NCBI GenBank assembly: GCA_037178625.1
Contig: CM074127.1
Span: 5,208,001-5,272,000, forward strand
DNA: 64,000 nt
Direction of reading: 5' to 3'
Source: Skeletonema tropicum
Lineage: Eukaryota > Bacillariophyta > Thalassiosirophyceae > Thalassiosirales > Thalassiosiraceae
Below the pieces are notes generated by a model, which did no database searches, was not told where the DNA came from, and worked only from the letters and a program-made list of their open reading frames with translations. Numbering within the stretch: position 1 is the stretch's first letter; every line of letters starts with the position of its first letter. Positions 1 through 8,702 of the stretch are shown piece by piece. The position numbers were made by a program, and so were the translations under genes.

Positions 1-742
1 CTGACTAGCCGACATCAGAGACAAGCCAGTTGCCCATTAACTTCGTCAACAAGATACAATTCCTTTATTTGCTAGTGTACTCTCTACTCAAGATGCCATC
101 CGACGGAAACAACTACCTTACTCCCAAACAATCAATCATCCGCATCGATGATGTTCCGCCATGCCCTCCTCCTCCGCAAGCCCCATCCAAGCTCGGGGAT
201 CGGGTTCTCGACCTTCATCAAGATAGACTCACTGATACTTTGCTCGGGTTCTTCCTAGCGGTCCCATGCAACAGCAACGGCAGCGCTCAACGCAGCGGCA
301 TTGTAGAAATACCTGAACAAAAAGTGCAGTTCAAGAACAATCATAATATGAAGCTCCTGCTACTGCCAAAGGAATCAAGCTTGCCATCCAACAAGAGTAA
401 CGATCATGTCTGGCTCAAACCAAGGGCAAGTCAATTGATCAAGCAGCTGGTGCTGCGACTACCAAATCAACCAAAAAGTTTGAAGCTACATATCGAGGAA
501 GGACAGCTAGGTCGGCTTAGGTCTTCGTTCGGAGTACTGCGTCTGCATCGATGCGATAGAAGCATCTATTTTCGATGTGTAGTGACAGCTATAGCTAGCT
601 ATCGTGTCGTACATAGTGTGAAATGTGAATAGAAAATGTATAATAATAAAATACTCAAAGCATTGGTACAAGAGTTCCATCTTTTCCATTCATTTCGTAC
701 AACTTTTGAATTGTCAATGGATTCAGTGCTAACTCTATTAAA
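1..742 (+). repeat. Direct repeat unit 0 (cut by the window edge)
   Basis: First of three related units. It shares with the units at 1139 and 2781 the leader just before the small gene (cagttgccca, cttcgtcaacaag, tactcaagATG), the gene body, and a 3' tail containing atactcaaagcattggtac and gtgctaactctatt. It is truncated by the start of the window, so its true left end is unknown. The unit boundary at ~742 is where similarity to the unit at 2781 fades. Confidence 0.8.
93..632 (+). CDS. Small unknown protein, family copy 0 (probably frameshifted)
   Basis: Not recognised. I chose the ATG at 93 because the same ATG, with the same leader, opens the copies at 1616 and 3250. The predicted protein starts MPSDGNNYLTP, then has a Cys-Pro-Pro-Pro-Pro stretch at about residues 24-28, an LGFFLAVPC segment at about 54-62 and a Lys/Asn-rich KVQFKNN...LLLLPKESS block. 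Compared with copies 1616 and 3250, one base is missing near 420-430, so the last ~65 residues are in another frame. The abandoned frame would end in the ARSA-type C terminus also seen in the copy at 3250. No signal peptide or membrane segment is evident. It is either a decayed copy or a recent variant. Confidence 0.5.
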   Translation: MPSDGNNYLTPKQSIIRIDDVPPCPPPPQAPSKLGDRVLDLHQDRLTDTLLGFFLAVPCNSNGSAQRSGIVEIPEQKVQFKNNHNMKLLLLPKESSLPSNKSNDHVWLKPRASQLIKQLVLRLPNQPKSLKLHIEEGQLGRLRSSFGVLRLHRCDRSIYFRCVVTAIASYRVVHSVKCE

Positions 743-1138
743 CAATCAGACAACCAGTGCTGCTTATGAAGTCATGTTTCTTGCGTGTAGTGCATCGAAG
801 TAGTATTACAATATCTTTCATGCGACATTGGCTCTCTAAGCAGAACGAGTAGTATTACTAAAATAATCTACCAACAGGTTATTAAAAATCCACTGCGCGC
901 ACGTAAAGTTTGACCAAGAGATTGTTTGACTGTACATAGTTCTGTCAGGCTGACGATGAAAAGTACATTAGACTTGGTACATACTTCAGATTGAATTTTA
1001 GCTGAGCCGAGCGGTATTGTTTTCTGTCGGAAACAACATATCAGCATACACAGAGTCATTTGCGTGACCTTCAAGCTACATAAGTAAGTAGCTTTGATAA
1101 TTCCAAATGCACTTCGCATTGGCCAGCGTTGAAGTAAA
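743..1138. other. Spacer between repeat units
   Basis: No gene is supported. The only notable content is one copy of a short dispersed motif (aaatgcacttcgcattggcc) near 1108, which recurs in the neighbouring units. Confidence 0.6.
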
Positions 1139-2235
1139 TCATCTTCGTTCTTGCACTCATTGACGAGTCATGCGGATTCCAGAACTCTAAGCAGAATTAG
1201 ACAACACACAACAAGCATTTAGATATCTTGCACATAAAAGTATTGTACATAATATCATCTTCTTTCCTCTTGCTTCTCGAAAACAGTGTGTTTGAGTATT
1301 CCGGGACTCTCAAGCAGGATTACAATCTAAATGCACTTCGCATTGGCCAGCGGCATACTCCGGCATGCTCTTCTATTCGCATCGGCCAGCAGGCGGGCAT
1401 CAACATCAACAATGTTGTCATTCACATTGCTCTAAGTTATCATCTTTGCTCTTGCAAGGACTCTACTTATGCAGAATTAGACTTCATCGTAAATTCACTA
1501 CGCTCGGCTACCCGACATCAGACACAACATCACCAGTTGCCAGCCAGTTGCCCATAAACTTCGTCAACAAGATACAATTCCTTTATTTGCTGCAGCTACA
1601 TACTCGCTACTCAAGATGCCATCTCACGGAAACAACTACCTTACTCCCAAACGATCAATCATCCGCATCGATGATGTTCCTGCATGCCCTCCTCCTCCAC
1701 GAGCCCCCTCTAAGCTTGAAGGGGTTCGGTTTCTAAATCTCGACCTTCAACAAGACAGACTCAGTGATACTTTGCTCGGGTTCTTCCTAGCAGCCCCATG
1801 CGACAGCAGCGGCAGCGGCAGCGGCAGCATTATCACAACTGATCGAAATGCGAAGATCAAGAACAATCATGTGAAGCTACTGCCAAAGAAATCGAGTATA
1901 TCATCCAACAAGTATAACGATCACGTCTGGCTTCAACCAAAAGGAAAATCAATCAAATGGGCAGCTGGTGCCGCGACTACAGCCGTCAACCAAAAAGTTT
2001 GAAGCTACATGTCGAGGAATTTAGGTTTTAATTCGTAGTACTGCGTTTGCATCGATGCGATAGAAGCATCTATTTTCGATGTGAAGTGATAGCTATAGCT
2101 AGCTAGCGTGTTAATATCTTACGGTGTGTGAAAGAAGATGTACAAAAATGTAATACTCACAAAGCATTAATGAAAGAGTTCTATCTTTTACTTTTGAATT
2201 GCCAATTGATTCTGTCCATCTGTCATAACTCTATT
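1139..2235 (+). repeat. Direct repeat unit A
   Basis: It aligns along its length with the unit at 2781: both contain the gacgagtcatgcggattcc, aacaagcatttagatatcttg, gtgtttgagtattccggg and cgtaaattcactacgctcgg blocks in the same order, ~1.63-1.64 kb apart, followed by the small gene and its tail. Differences are scattered substitutions and short indels, so the duplication is not very recent. Confidence 0.8.
1616..2002 (+). CDS. Small unknown protein, family copy A
   Basis: Not recognised. The protein has 128 residues and opens MPSHGNNYLTPKRSIIRIDD, followed by CPPPPRAPSKL, LGFFLAAPC, an SGSGSGS stretch from a ggcagc microsatellite, then KNNHVKLLPKKSS and a short C-terminal tail. The ATG lies in the leader conserved among copies. 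Synonymous and conservative differences from the copies at 93 and 3250, while the CPPPP, FFLAAPC and LLPK blocks stay intact, favour a real coding sequence. The stop comes earlier than in the copies at 3250 and 8229, whose proteins end in AR(S/T)A. No targeting signal is seen. Confidence 0.6.
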   Translation: MPSHGNNYLTPKRSIIRIDDVPACPPPPRAPSKLEGVRFLNLDLQQDRLSDTLLGFFLAAPCDSSGSGSGSIITTDRNAKIKNNHVKLLPKKSSISSNKYNDHVWLQPKGKSIKWAAGAATTAVNQKV

Positions 2236-2780
2236 GTTCAGCAAGTGCTTCTTTATTCGGAAATCAAAACAACACAATTACCACATGGAGGATTCTACAA
2301 AAGCCCTGATCCCAGCACCTACTATACAAATTTTCGGGAGAACAGTTTGCTCAGCAAACGGCTCAGAGGGATTGCTGCCATCCATGTACTCTACGAGAGC
2401 AACAATGGCCCGACAACTGCGTCATCATGACCAAATTTCATATTTGCTTTACAGTATATATTAGTACAGATGATGGTACAACACAACTACAACCTACAAC
2501 CCTCAAAGAAGTACTTCTCAGTGACCTCAGCCAGAGCGTCCAAACCATCCACAGATGCCTTTCTTGTTTACAATACTAGTGATACGAAGGCTATCGTAGC
2601 ACAGAAAGATTCAAAGAATCAACGCAAGTCATGGCAAAAAGTGTTCCGGGATTCTCAAGCAAGATTACAATCTAAATGCACTTCACATTGGCCAGCGGTA
2701 GACTCAAATAGCACTTCGCATTGGCCAGCGGGCATCAACATCAACATCAACATCAGCAATGTCACTGCACATTACTCTAA
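2236..2780. other. Spacer between repeat units
   Basis: No supported gene. It contains two further copies of the short motif (c)acttc(g/a)cattggccagcg, at about 2675 and 2715, and an atcaacatcaacatcaac microsatellite near 2733. Confidence 0.6.
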
Positions 2781-3830
2781 TCATCTTTGCTCTTGCACTC
2801 AGTGACGAGTCATGCGGATTCCAGAACTCTAAGCAGAATTAGACAACACACAACAAGCATTTAGATATCTTGCACATAATATGTACATATCATCTTCTTT
2901 CCTCTTGCTTCTCGAAAACAGTGTGTTTGAGTATTCCGGGACTCTCAAGCAGGATTACAATCTAAATGCACTTCGCATTGGCCAGCGGCATACTCCGGCA
3001 TGCTCTTCTATTCGCATCAGCCGGCGGGCGGGCATCAACATCAACAATGTTGTCATGCACATACTCTAAGTTATCATCTTTGCTCTTGCAAGGACTCTAT
3101 GCAGAATTAGACCTACTTAATCGTAAATTCACTACGCTCGGCTACCCGACATCAGACACAACATCACCAGTTGCCAGCCAGTTGCCCATAAACTTCGTCA
3201 ACAAGATACAATTCCTTTATTTGCTGCAGCTACATACTCGCTACTCAAGATGCCATCCGACGGAAACAACTACCTTACTCCCAAACAATCAATCATCCGC
3301 ATCGATGATGTTCCTGCATGCCCTCCTCCTCCACGAGCCCTATCCAAGCTCGTTGGGGATCGGGTTCTCGATCTTCATCAAGAGAGACTCAGGAGTTTCT
3401 TCCTTGAGGCCCTCAGCAGCAACGGTTGCGCGCAGCGCAGCGGCATTGTGCCTGAACAAAAAGTGCAGTTCAAGAAGAATCATAATATGAAGCTCCTGCT
3501 ACTGCCGAAGGAATCAAGCTTGTCATCCAACAAGCATCGCGTCTGGCTACAACCAAGGGGAAAGTCGGCCGATTGGACCGCTGGTGCCGCGACTACCGAA
3601 GCAACTTTCAAATCTTCGCCCGCTAGGTCGGCTTAGGTTTGTTCGGAGTGCTACTGCATCGATAGAAGCATCGATGTGAAATTTATTTTAGCTAGCTATC
3701 TTACAGTGTACAGTATGCGAATGAGAATGAGGATATACAATATGATACTCAAAGCATTAGTAGAAAGTTCTATTTACCATGTATTTCGTACATCTTTTGA
3801 CTTACTGATGTATTTTGTGCTAACTCTATC
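2781..3830 (+). repeat. Direct repeat unit B
   Basis: Third unit, parallel to unit A block by block (see the unit at 1139). Its tail keeps the cgtacatcttttga and gtgctaactctatc segments also present in the unit at 1, so units 0 and B share a longer 3' end than unit A. Confidence 0.8.
3250..3636 (+). CDS. Small unknown protein, family copy B
   Basis: Not recognised. The protein has 128 residues starting MPSDGNNYLTPKQSIIRIDD, then CPPPPRALSKL. The LGFFLAAPC block is damaged here (RSFFLEALSSN), while the KVQFKKNHN and LLLLPKESS blocks are kept. It ends ATFKSSPARSA, like the C terminus of the diverged copy at 8229, so this end is probably ancestral. The start is fixed by the conserved leader. 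No signal peptide, membrane helix or catalytic motif can be seen. Confidence 0.6.
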   Translation: MPSDGNNYLTPKQSIIRIDDVPACPPPPRALSKLVGDRVLDLHQERLRSFFLEALSSNGCAQRSGIVPEQKVQFKKNHNMKLLLLPKESSLSSNKHRVWLQPRGKSADWTAGAATTEATFKSSPARSA

Positions 3831-4083
3831 CTACGGCCGGCAGTCATCCGTCATTTTTCTTGATAGGAGTAATCTTTAATAATGTCGCCTCTTGAGGGCC
3901 CACCAGACATACTTTAATATTTCAGTTACATGCATTGATATTGATTGCAGTGTACCCGCTGAACACTGGCTACCGCGCTCAAAAAATCGCGACACTCAGA
4001 AATTCGCGACACTCAGAAAATCGCGACAAAATTTTTTTGCTAACAAACTACTTATACGCACAAAACACATCTTGACTGAAACC

Positions 4084-6312
4084 TAGAGATGGGTCACGTT
4101 CCATCATATCACACCTCGTGTGATCATCAAAAATTTTCAGGACGATGGACGTGAGTAACGTGAGCCAACGTGAGCAAAAACGCAGATTTACGAGAAAGCA
4201 GTCAGATTTACGAGAAAGCAGTAATAAAAGAGCAATTATGTTAATCTAAGTATGGAGCTTGGGTATTTTGAGCTATTGGCCTGCGCGCTCCTCCCGCTCT
4301 TTTTTTTGTGAAAAACCACATCTCACGAAGACCTCTGCCTGACATCAATGGAGCAGAGAGTCCATATCACAATTATTTGTGGACATAATTCATCGGTAAT
4401 ACCCTTTTTAGACCATATTTTGATGCAGAATCCAATGGTGTTTTCGGAAGTTTGCCAAATCTCTTAGTAACAAACGAATTTGCGACCACATCGTAGGCAT
4501 CGATTTTTGGTCTATTTGGGTGGAAGCTGCAAATATTGTCGTAGGGGGAATACAATAATCGATTCATAAGGCCCCCTTGGCACTCCCTGCTTTATATTGA
4601 TATAGATGACCGATATGGGTGGTCATAACGCCATGGTATTTGCCTCGGCATTGCTAATAGGCCATGTCTCTTCAGGGTGTCATATTTTTATGATAGTGAC
4701 CAGATTCATGTGTGGGCATGAAACCTCAATTGATGGTATTACCCTATTGATGGTATTACCCTATGCAAGTACATTATTCCAATGCTCCTTGCGATCAAAT
4801 AAGCCCCCCAGCTTACTCATGCAGCACACACAAACCCCCATCATCTAATTCAACAAGTCTCAGAAGAGCAACAAGTGGTCGTGTTGACCAGTATCCGTTT
4901 CAGTATCCCTCAATGGAGGAAGGTAGGCATCAGCGACAAGCTTCTCCGTCAACTCTTCACAGTACATGTGTAGAAGGCGGTTGTTTTCACGGGTGTTCAT
5001 GATGCGCTGGGCAAGTTCTGGATCCATCCTCGACCTCCTAATGGACAGTACTTGAGATGCACGACTCCAAACTCTCTCCGAAGCTACGGAGGTGGCAGGA
5101 ATGGCAAGGAAAGCTCGAGCCAATTTGGCAAGTGTTGGAAACTTGTGCTCATTCACACTCCACCATGCCAATGGGTCATTGAAATCTCCGTCAGAATTCT
5201 TGATGGGCTGAGAATTCACAATGTGGAGGAATGCTTGCAGTTCAGAATGACACTTCTCGCTCAGCATGTCATCTTCTCCATCCTCCTCATTATCGACATC
5301 AAACAATCCGCTGCTGAAGTTATCAAAGATACAAGGTGGGCGGTCACGGCCACGGCGAATAGGTGAGGCAGGGGGTGAACCGGCGGTTGCCGCAAGGGCA
5401 GCTCGAGCAGAGTCACTGAATCCATCATTGCCACTTGCTGATTCCTCCGTGCTTTTGACCTGGATCAACCACATCATTTTGTAGTTGCTGGTACTGGGAT
5501 GCAGTCATGATGGTTTTCAAGTTGGATTTCATCCTAGGATCTAGTAATGCTGCAACGAAACTGTACTGGTGCACAGTCACATACCTATTTCCATGCCCAG
5601 TAATTGCATTGGAGGATGGGTACTTGAGAGCGCCAGATAATTCGAAGTGGTACCTAACATCTTCGTTCGGATAAAATGCATGATCTTCGACGACAGCTAG
5701 TCCAAAGTAATCGATGACCAATAAAAAGGCATGCCGATGCCACAATGCGAACTGTCTCCCAAAAAAGATTGTGCTGCAATCATATCACTACTTCATCGTC
5801 CACAAATCATGCGGCACGGAGGAAACATTATATTAGTGTTAGATAATGTTTGTCACTAGAGTAATAAGAATAGGATAATTTTTAACTCACCTATTTTATT
5901 TTCACATGTGTTGCGGTGATAGATATAGATACATAAAATAATAAATTATTGTGCACAACTCAATCAATTCGTCAATTTATCAACAATTTAATTGCATCTG
6001 CGCAGATTTTCGTTGTGCATGACAAATGGAGTAGAGGAGGCAGCTGAGGGACACTGCTATTTGTAGAATAAGTGCTAGTAGCAGCAGTGACCACCATGGA
6101 GGCGGAGAGAGACCTACCGCAGCATCGAGGTGATGTAACTTTTGTCAAAAGTTGAGAGCGCAAGAGAGGGTCTTCGAGTGTTTAGTACACACACAAGTTG
6201 AGAATTTAATAGGTTATGAGGGTCACGTTCTTCACGTGATGAGGGGTCGCGAGATGGTTCGTCACGTTTCACGTGATCACGTGAATTTTTTTTTTTCCGT
6301 GACCCATCTCTA
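4084..6312. mobile_element. hAT-type DNA transposon, defective
   Basis: 15-bp inverted repeats TAGAGATGGGTCACG lie at 4084-4098 and, inverted, at 6298-6312. They are flanked by a perfect 8-bp direct repeat CTGAAACC at 4076-4083 and 6313-6320. An 8-bp duplication is the hAT signature, and the interior carries a hAT transposase C terminus on the minus strand. Subterminal cacgtga/tcacgtg motifs occur at both ends. The element sits inside the older TIR element at 3970-6751. Confidence 0.92.
4860..5745 (-). pseudogene. hAT transposase remnant (C-terminal half)
   Basis: Read from 5745 downwards, the first frame contains FVAALLDPRMKSNL, the conserved LLDPR block of hAT transposases. Around 5450-5477 the reading frame shifts by one and continues with WWSVNEHKFPTLAKLARAFL and IPATSVASERVWSRAS, the hAT C-terminal dimerisation region, ending near 4860. 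The N-terminal zinc finger and most of the RNase H-like core are missing. The frame break and missing half make it non-functional, so the element would need transposase in trans. Confidence 0.85.
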
Positions 6313-6840
6313 CTGAAACCAGTGCCTCGATATATACGCTCAACATCGACCCTCTGGCTACGCCCACCGGTCATAGGTCGATAGTACATGTTATTACCTT
6401 TTGATTAAGCCGCTGGGAGTCATCATATTCACTATACTCGCATTGCAGCGGCTGCATAGGTGCTCATATACGCATGCGTCATACATAGAATCACTCTATT
6501 TACTAGGTGAAATAGGCCATTTTGGACCGATGCTTGCGCTTTATCTAGTAGTTATATAATGGTCAACTAATTAATAATTGTATTTTAATATACTTCCTCA
6601 AGGGATTCTGGCTATCAGTTTGGGTTCAACATGTTGATAGGTGCGCTCTATGGAGGGCATACTCACATGGTTGTTTCGTATTTTGTGTGGTGTCGCCTAG
6701 CTAAAATTAATTCGCGACAAAAAATTTGTCGCGATTTTTTGAGCGCGGTAGCTGGAATGGAGAAGAGACATCATACATGTTGACGTGAAGAGTCTCTGTG
6801 ATGACATCATAATGAGAAAAGCATCTGCCCGGACAATTAT

Positions 6841-8057
6841 CATTCCTATTATTGGCAGTTCAGGTTCAGTTATTAGGACGGAGTCCCATTATTTCCAACC
6901 CAAAGGTCCGGGTACTGGATTTCTTGCACACAAGAATGAGAATCCAACTTTCAAAAAAGCAAACGGTCACCCCAAATTCATCAAAACTCAAATAAAACAG
7001 CAACCCGAAACCACCTCGCTCGCTCAACCCATCGACAACACTGCTTGAGTTACCTATTGACCATGATAAGACGCTGCGGACCGCCGGCCGCCTCCACCTG
7101 CCCTCTCATCATCCGCAATGTATAACGTCAACACTGTACGGACATGATAAATTATGGATATGTCAAAGAACGGAGCATGATGGGAATTATTTTCTGCTGT
7201 GAACAGAACGGACAAATACCAAAAATAATTGGTGAGAACAACTCTTTTCAGCAGTTTCGTGATGTATCCCAGTTAGTAGTACCCACATGCCTATTCCAAC
7301 CATTTCCGAACATATGAAAGGAACATCCGCCAATTCTAGCGTGTGGGCATAACAATTTGATCGCGATTCGAAGCTCCGCATTCTGTTGTGGATCTCCATC
7401 GCAGATTAAGAAGCGAACTCTTGCTAAGACATGTGCGGGCAATATTTTCCTCAAGCCTTCCTGAAACACATACCGAAAGGATGCTCGTCGTTGGTCAGGC
7501 AACCACACACGGCAGAAAACAACCTGCTTGTCGACACTTGTGCGGCATGAGAAGGTCAACAAGTGGAACCCATTCTTGTTTGTATGGCTCGTCACATCGA
7601 AAGTGACAACCTCAGGACATAGAAAGAAGTAGCGCAAAACTGCAATAGTCCCTCGGTAAACTTTATATTTATATCTTTCTTATTAGGACCGACACTGTAC
7701 GCATCTGACTTAGACTGAATATAGTTCTCTGTGAGAGCAACGCTCCACTTAGAACATCGTATCGCTCCGCTCGGCTCATCTTCCCCATGGAGATGCTCCG
7801 CTCGCTGCGCTCGCTTCGCATAGGAGACGGCCCTTCCATTGTCAAGGTGACATTCATTGTGCGGTGGTAGGTAGGTGGTAGGTGTAGTGGGTGTGGGAGG
7901 TGCGGTGAGGTCGTGGAAGTGAACTCACCGTTGGCTTGGAGCGGATTTGAAATAGAGGAGGTTCTTGTGTACAAGAAATCCAGTACCCGGACCTTTGGGT
8001 TGGAAATAATGGGACTCCGTCCTAATAACTGAACCTGAACTGCCAATAATAGGAATG
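6841..8057. mobile_element. MULE-like segment bounded by 96-bp inverted repeats
   Basis: 6841-6936 and 7962-8057 are inverted copies of one another with about one mismatch over 96 bp. Long terminal inverted repeats are usual for Mutator-like elements, and the interior holds a MULE transposase fragment on the minus strand. I do not see a 9-bp target-site duplication directly outside the repeats, so the true ends may lie elsewhere or the element may be rearranged. Confidence 0.65.
7248..7637 (-). pseudogene. MULE transposase fragment
   Basis: The translation contains VVTFDVTSHTNKNGFHLL, a catalytic-Asp block of MULE transposases, then LICDGDPQQNAEL, the second Asp block, and GGCSFHMFGNGWNRH, the Cys/His block after it. 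The reading frame is open for ~130 residues and then stops; no N-terminal FAR1-like zinc finger or C-terminal half is present. It is a partial, non-autonomous copy. Confidence 0.75.
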
Positions 8058-8228
8058 GTGATCATCAAATTCCAATTCTCCTGGATGATTCCGATGCGGG
8101 AGTTGGCAAAAAGAGCTCCACAGCTTTCAGCTTTCTAACTCTTTCTACACAACTATGCACAAAACTTCTTGTTCTACACCCTGCCATAGACTAAAGCTAC
8201 TCCTCGTCATCTCTTGCTCTTGCCAACG

Positions 8229-8534
8229 ATGCCTTCTATTGATTACTGTCTCACCCCCGAACAAGCCGCTACCGACAAACATCACATGCAGCCATGCCCT
8301 CCTCCTCCTCCGCAAGCCGGTATCCAAGTCTTCGAAATTCTAGTTCCCACCCAAGACCACCAGTCCAGCGATGCGATGTTCGGGTTCTTCCTTGCGGCCC
8401 CATGCAACATCAGCAGCATTGTTACATATGAACAGAAGGTGCAAATCGGAAACAATCGTATCAAGCTACTGCCAAAGAAATCAAGCTATCGCTTTGGAGA
8501 AACATTTCGAGGACTGCCAGCTAGGACAGCTTGA
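8229..8534 (+). CDS. Small unknown protein, diverged family copy 4
   Basis: The protein has 101 residues starting MPSIDYCLTPEQAA. It keeps the family blocks in order: CPPPPPQAG, FGFFLAAPC, EQKVQIGNNRIKLLPKKSS and the C terminus RGLPARTA. Unlike the copies at 93, 1616 and 3250, its flanks are not part of the ~1 kb repeat unit, so it is the oldest branch or a separate dispersal. Conservation of these blocks despite wide divergence elsewhere is the best evidence that the family encodes protein. No recognised domain. Confidence 0.6.
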   Translation: MPSIDYCLTPEQAATDKHHMQPCPPPPPQAGIQVFEILVPTQDHQSSDAMFGFFLAAPCNISSIVTYEQKVQIGNNRIKLLPKKSSYRFGETFRGLPARTA

Positions 8535-8702
8535 GTTGGGAAGTGCCTGGTCACAGGTGCTGATAGATGAGAACATATTCGATATGCAACTTCCTCTTCT
8601 TCATAGGACACATAAAATTTGATAAATTAGAACTTTAATCTTTGCTAACTTTCTGTACAGTTACACATACTTATTCACTCATACGCATGTATTCATTCTA
8701 GT

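Larger units (their letters stand above)
3970..6751. mobile_element. DNA transposon with 25-bp TIRs, itself interrupted by a hAT element
   Basis: Perfect 25-bp terminal inverted repeats lie at 3970-3994 (begins ctaccgcgctcaaaaaatcg) and 6727-6751. They are flanked by the direct repeat CTGG at 3966-3969 and 6752-6755, a probable 4-bp target-site duplication. Just inside both ends are further cgcgaca motifs. Without the nested hAT and its duplication the element is only ~545 bp and encodes nothing I can see, so it is a non-autonomous, MITE-like element. A 4-bp duplication is not typical of hAT or Mutator; I cannot assign the superfamily. Confidence 0.8.

Noticed and set aside
4606..5002. Plus-strand frames inside the hAT element
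   Set aside because: Antisense to, or downstream of, the transposase remnant with no conserved block.
6785..7048. Plus-strand open frame at the left of the MULE segment
   Set aside because: Most of it is the 96-bp inverted repeat arm, and the rest has no motif.
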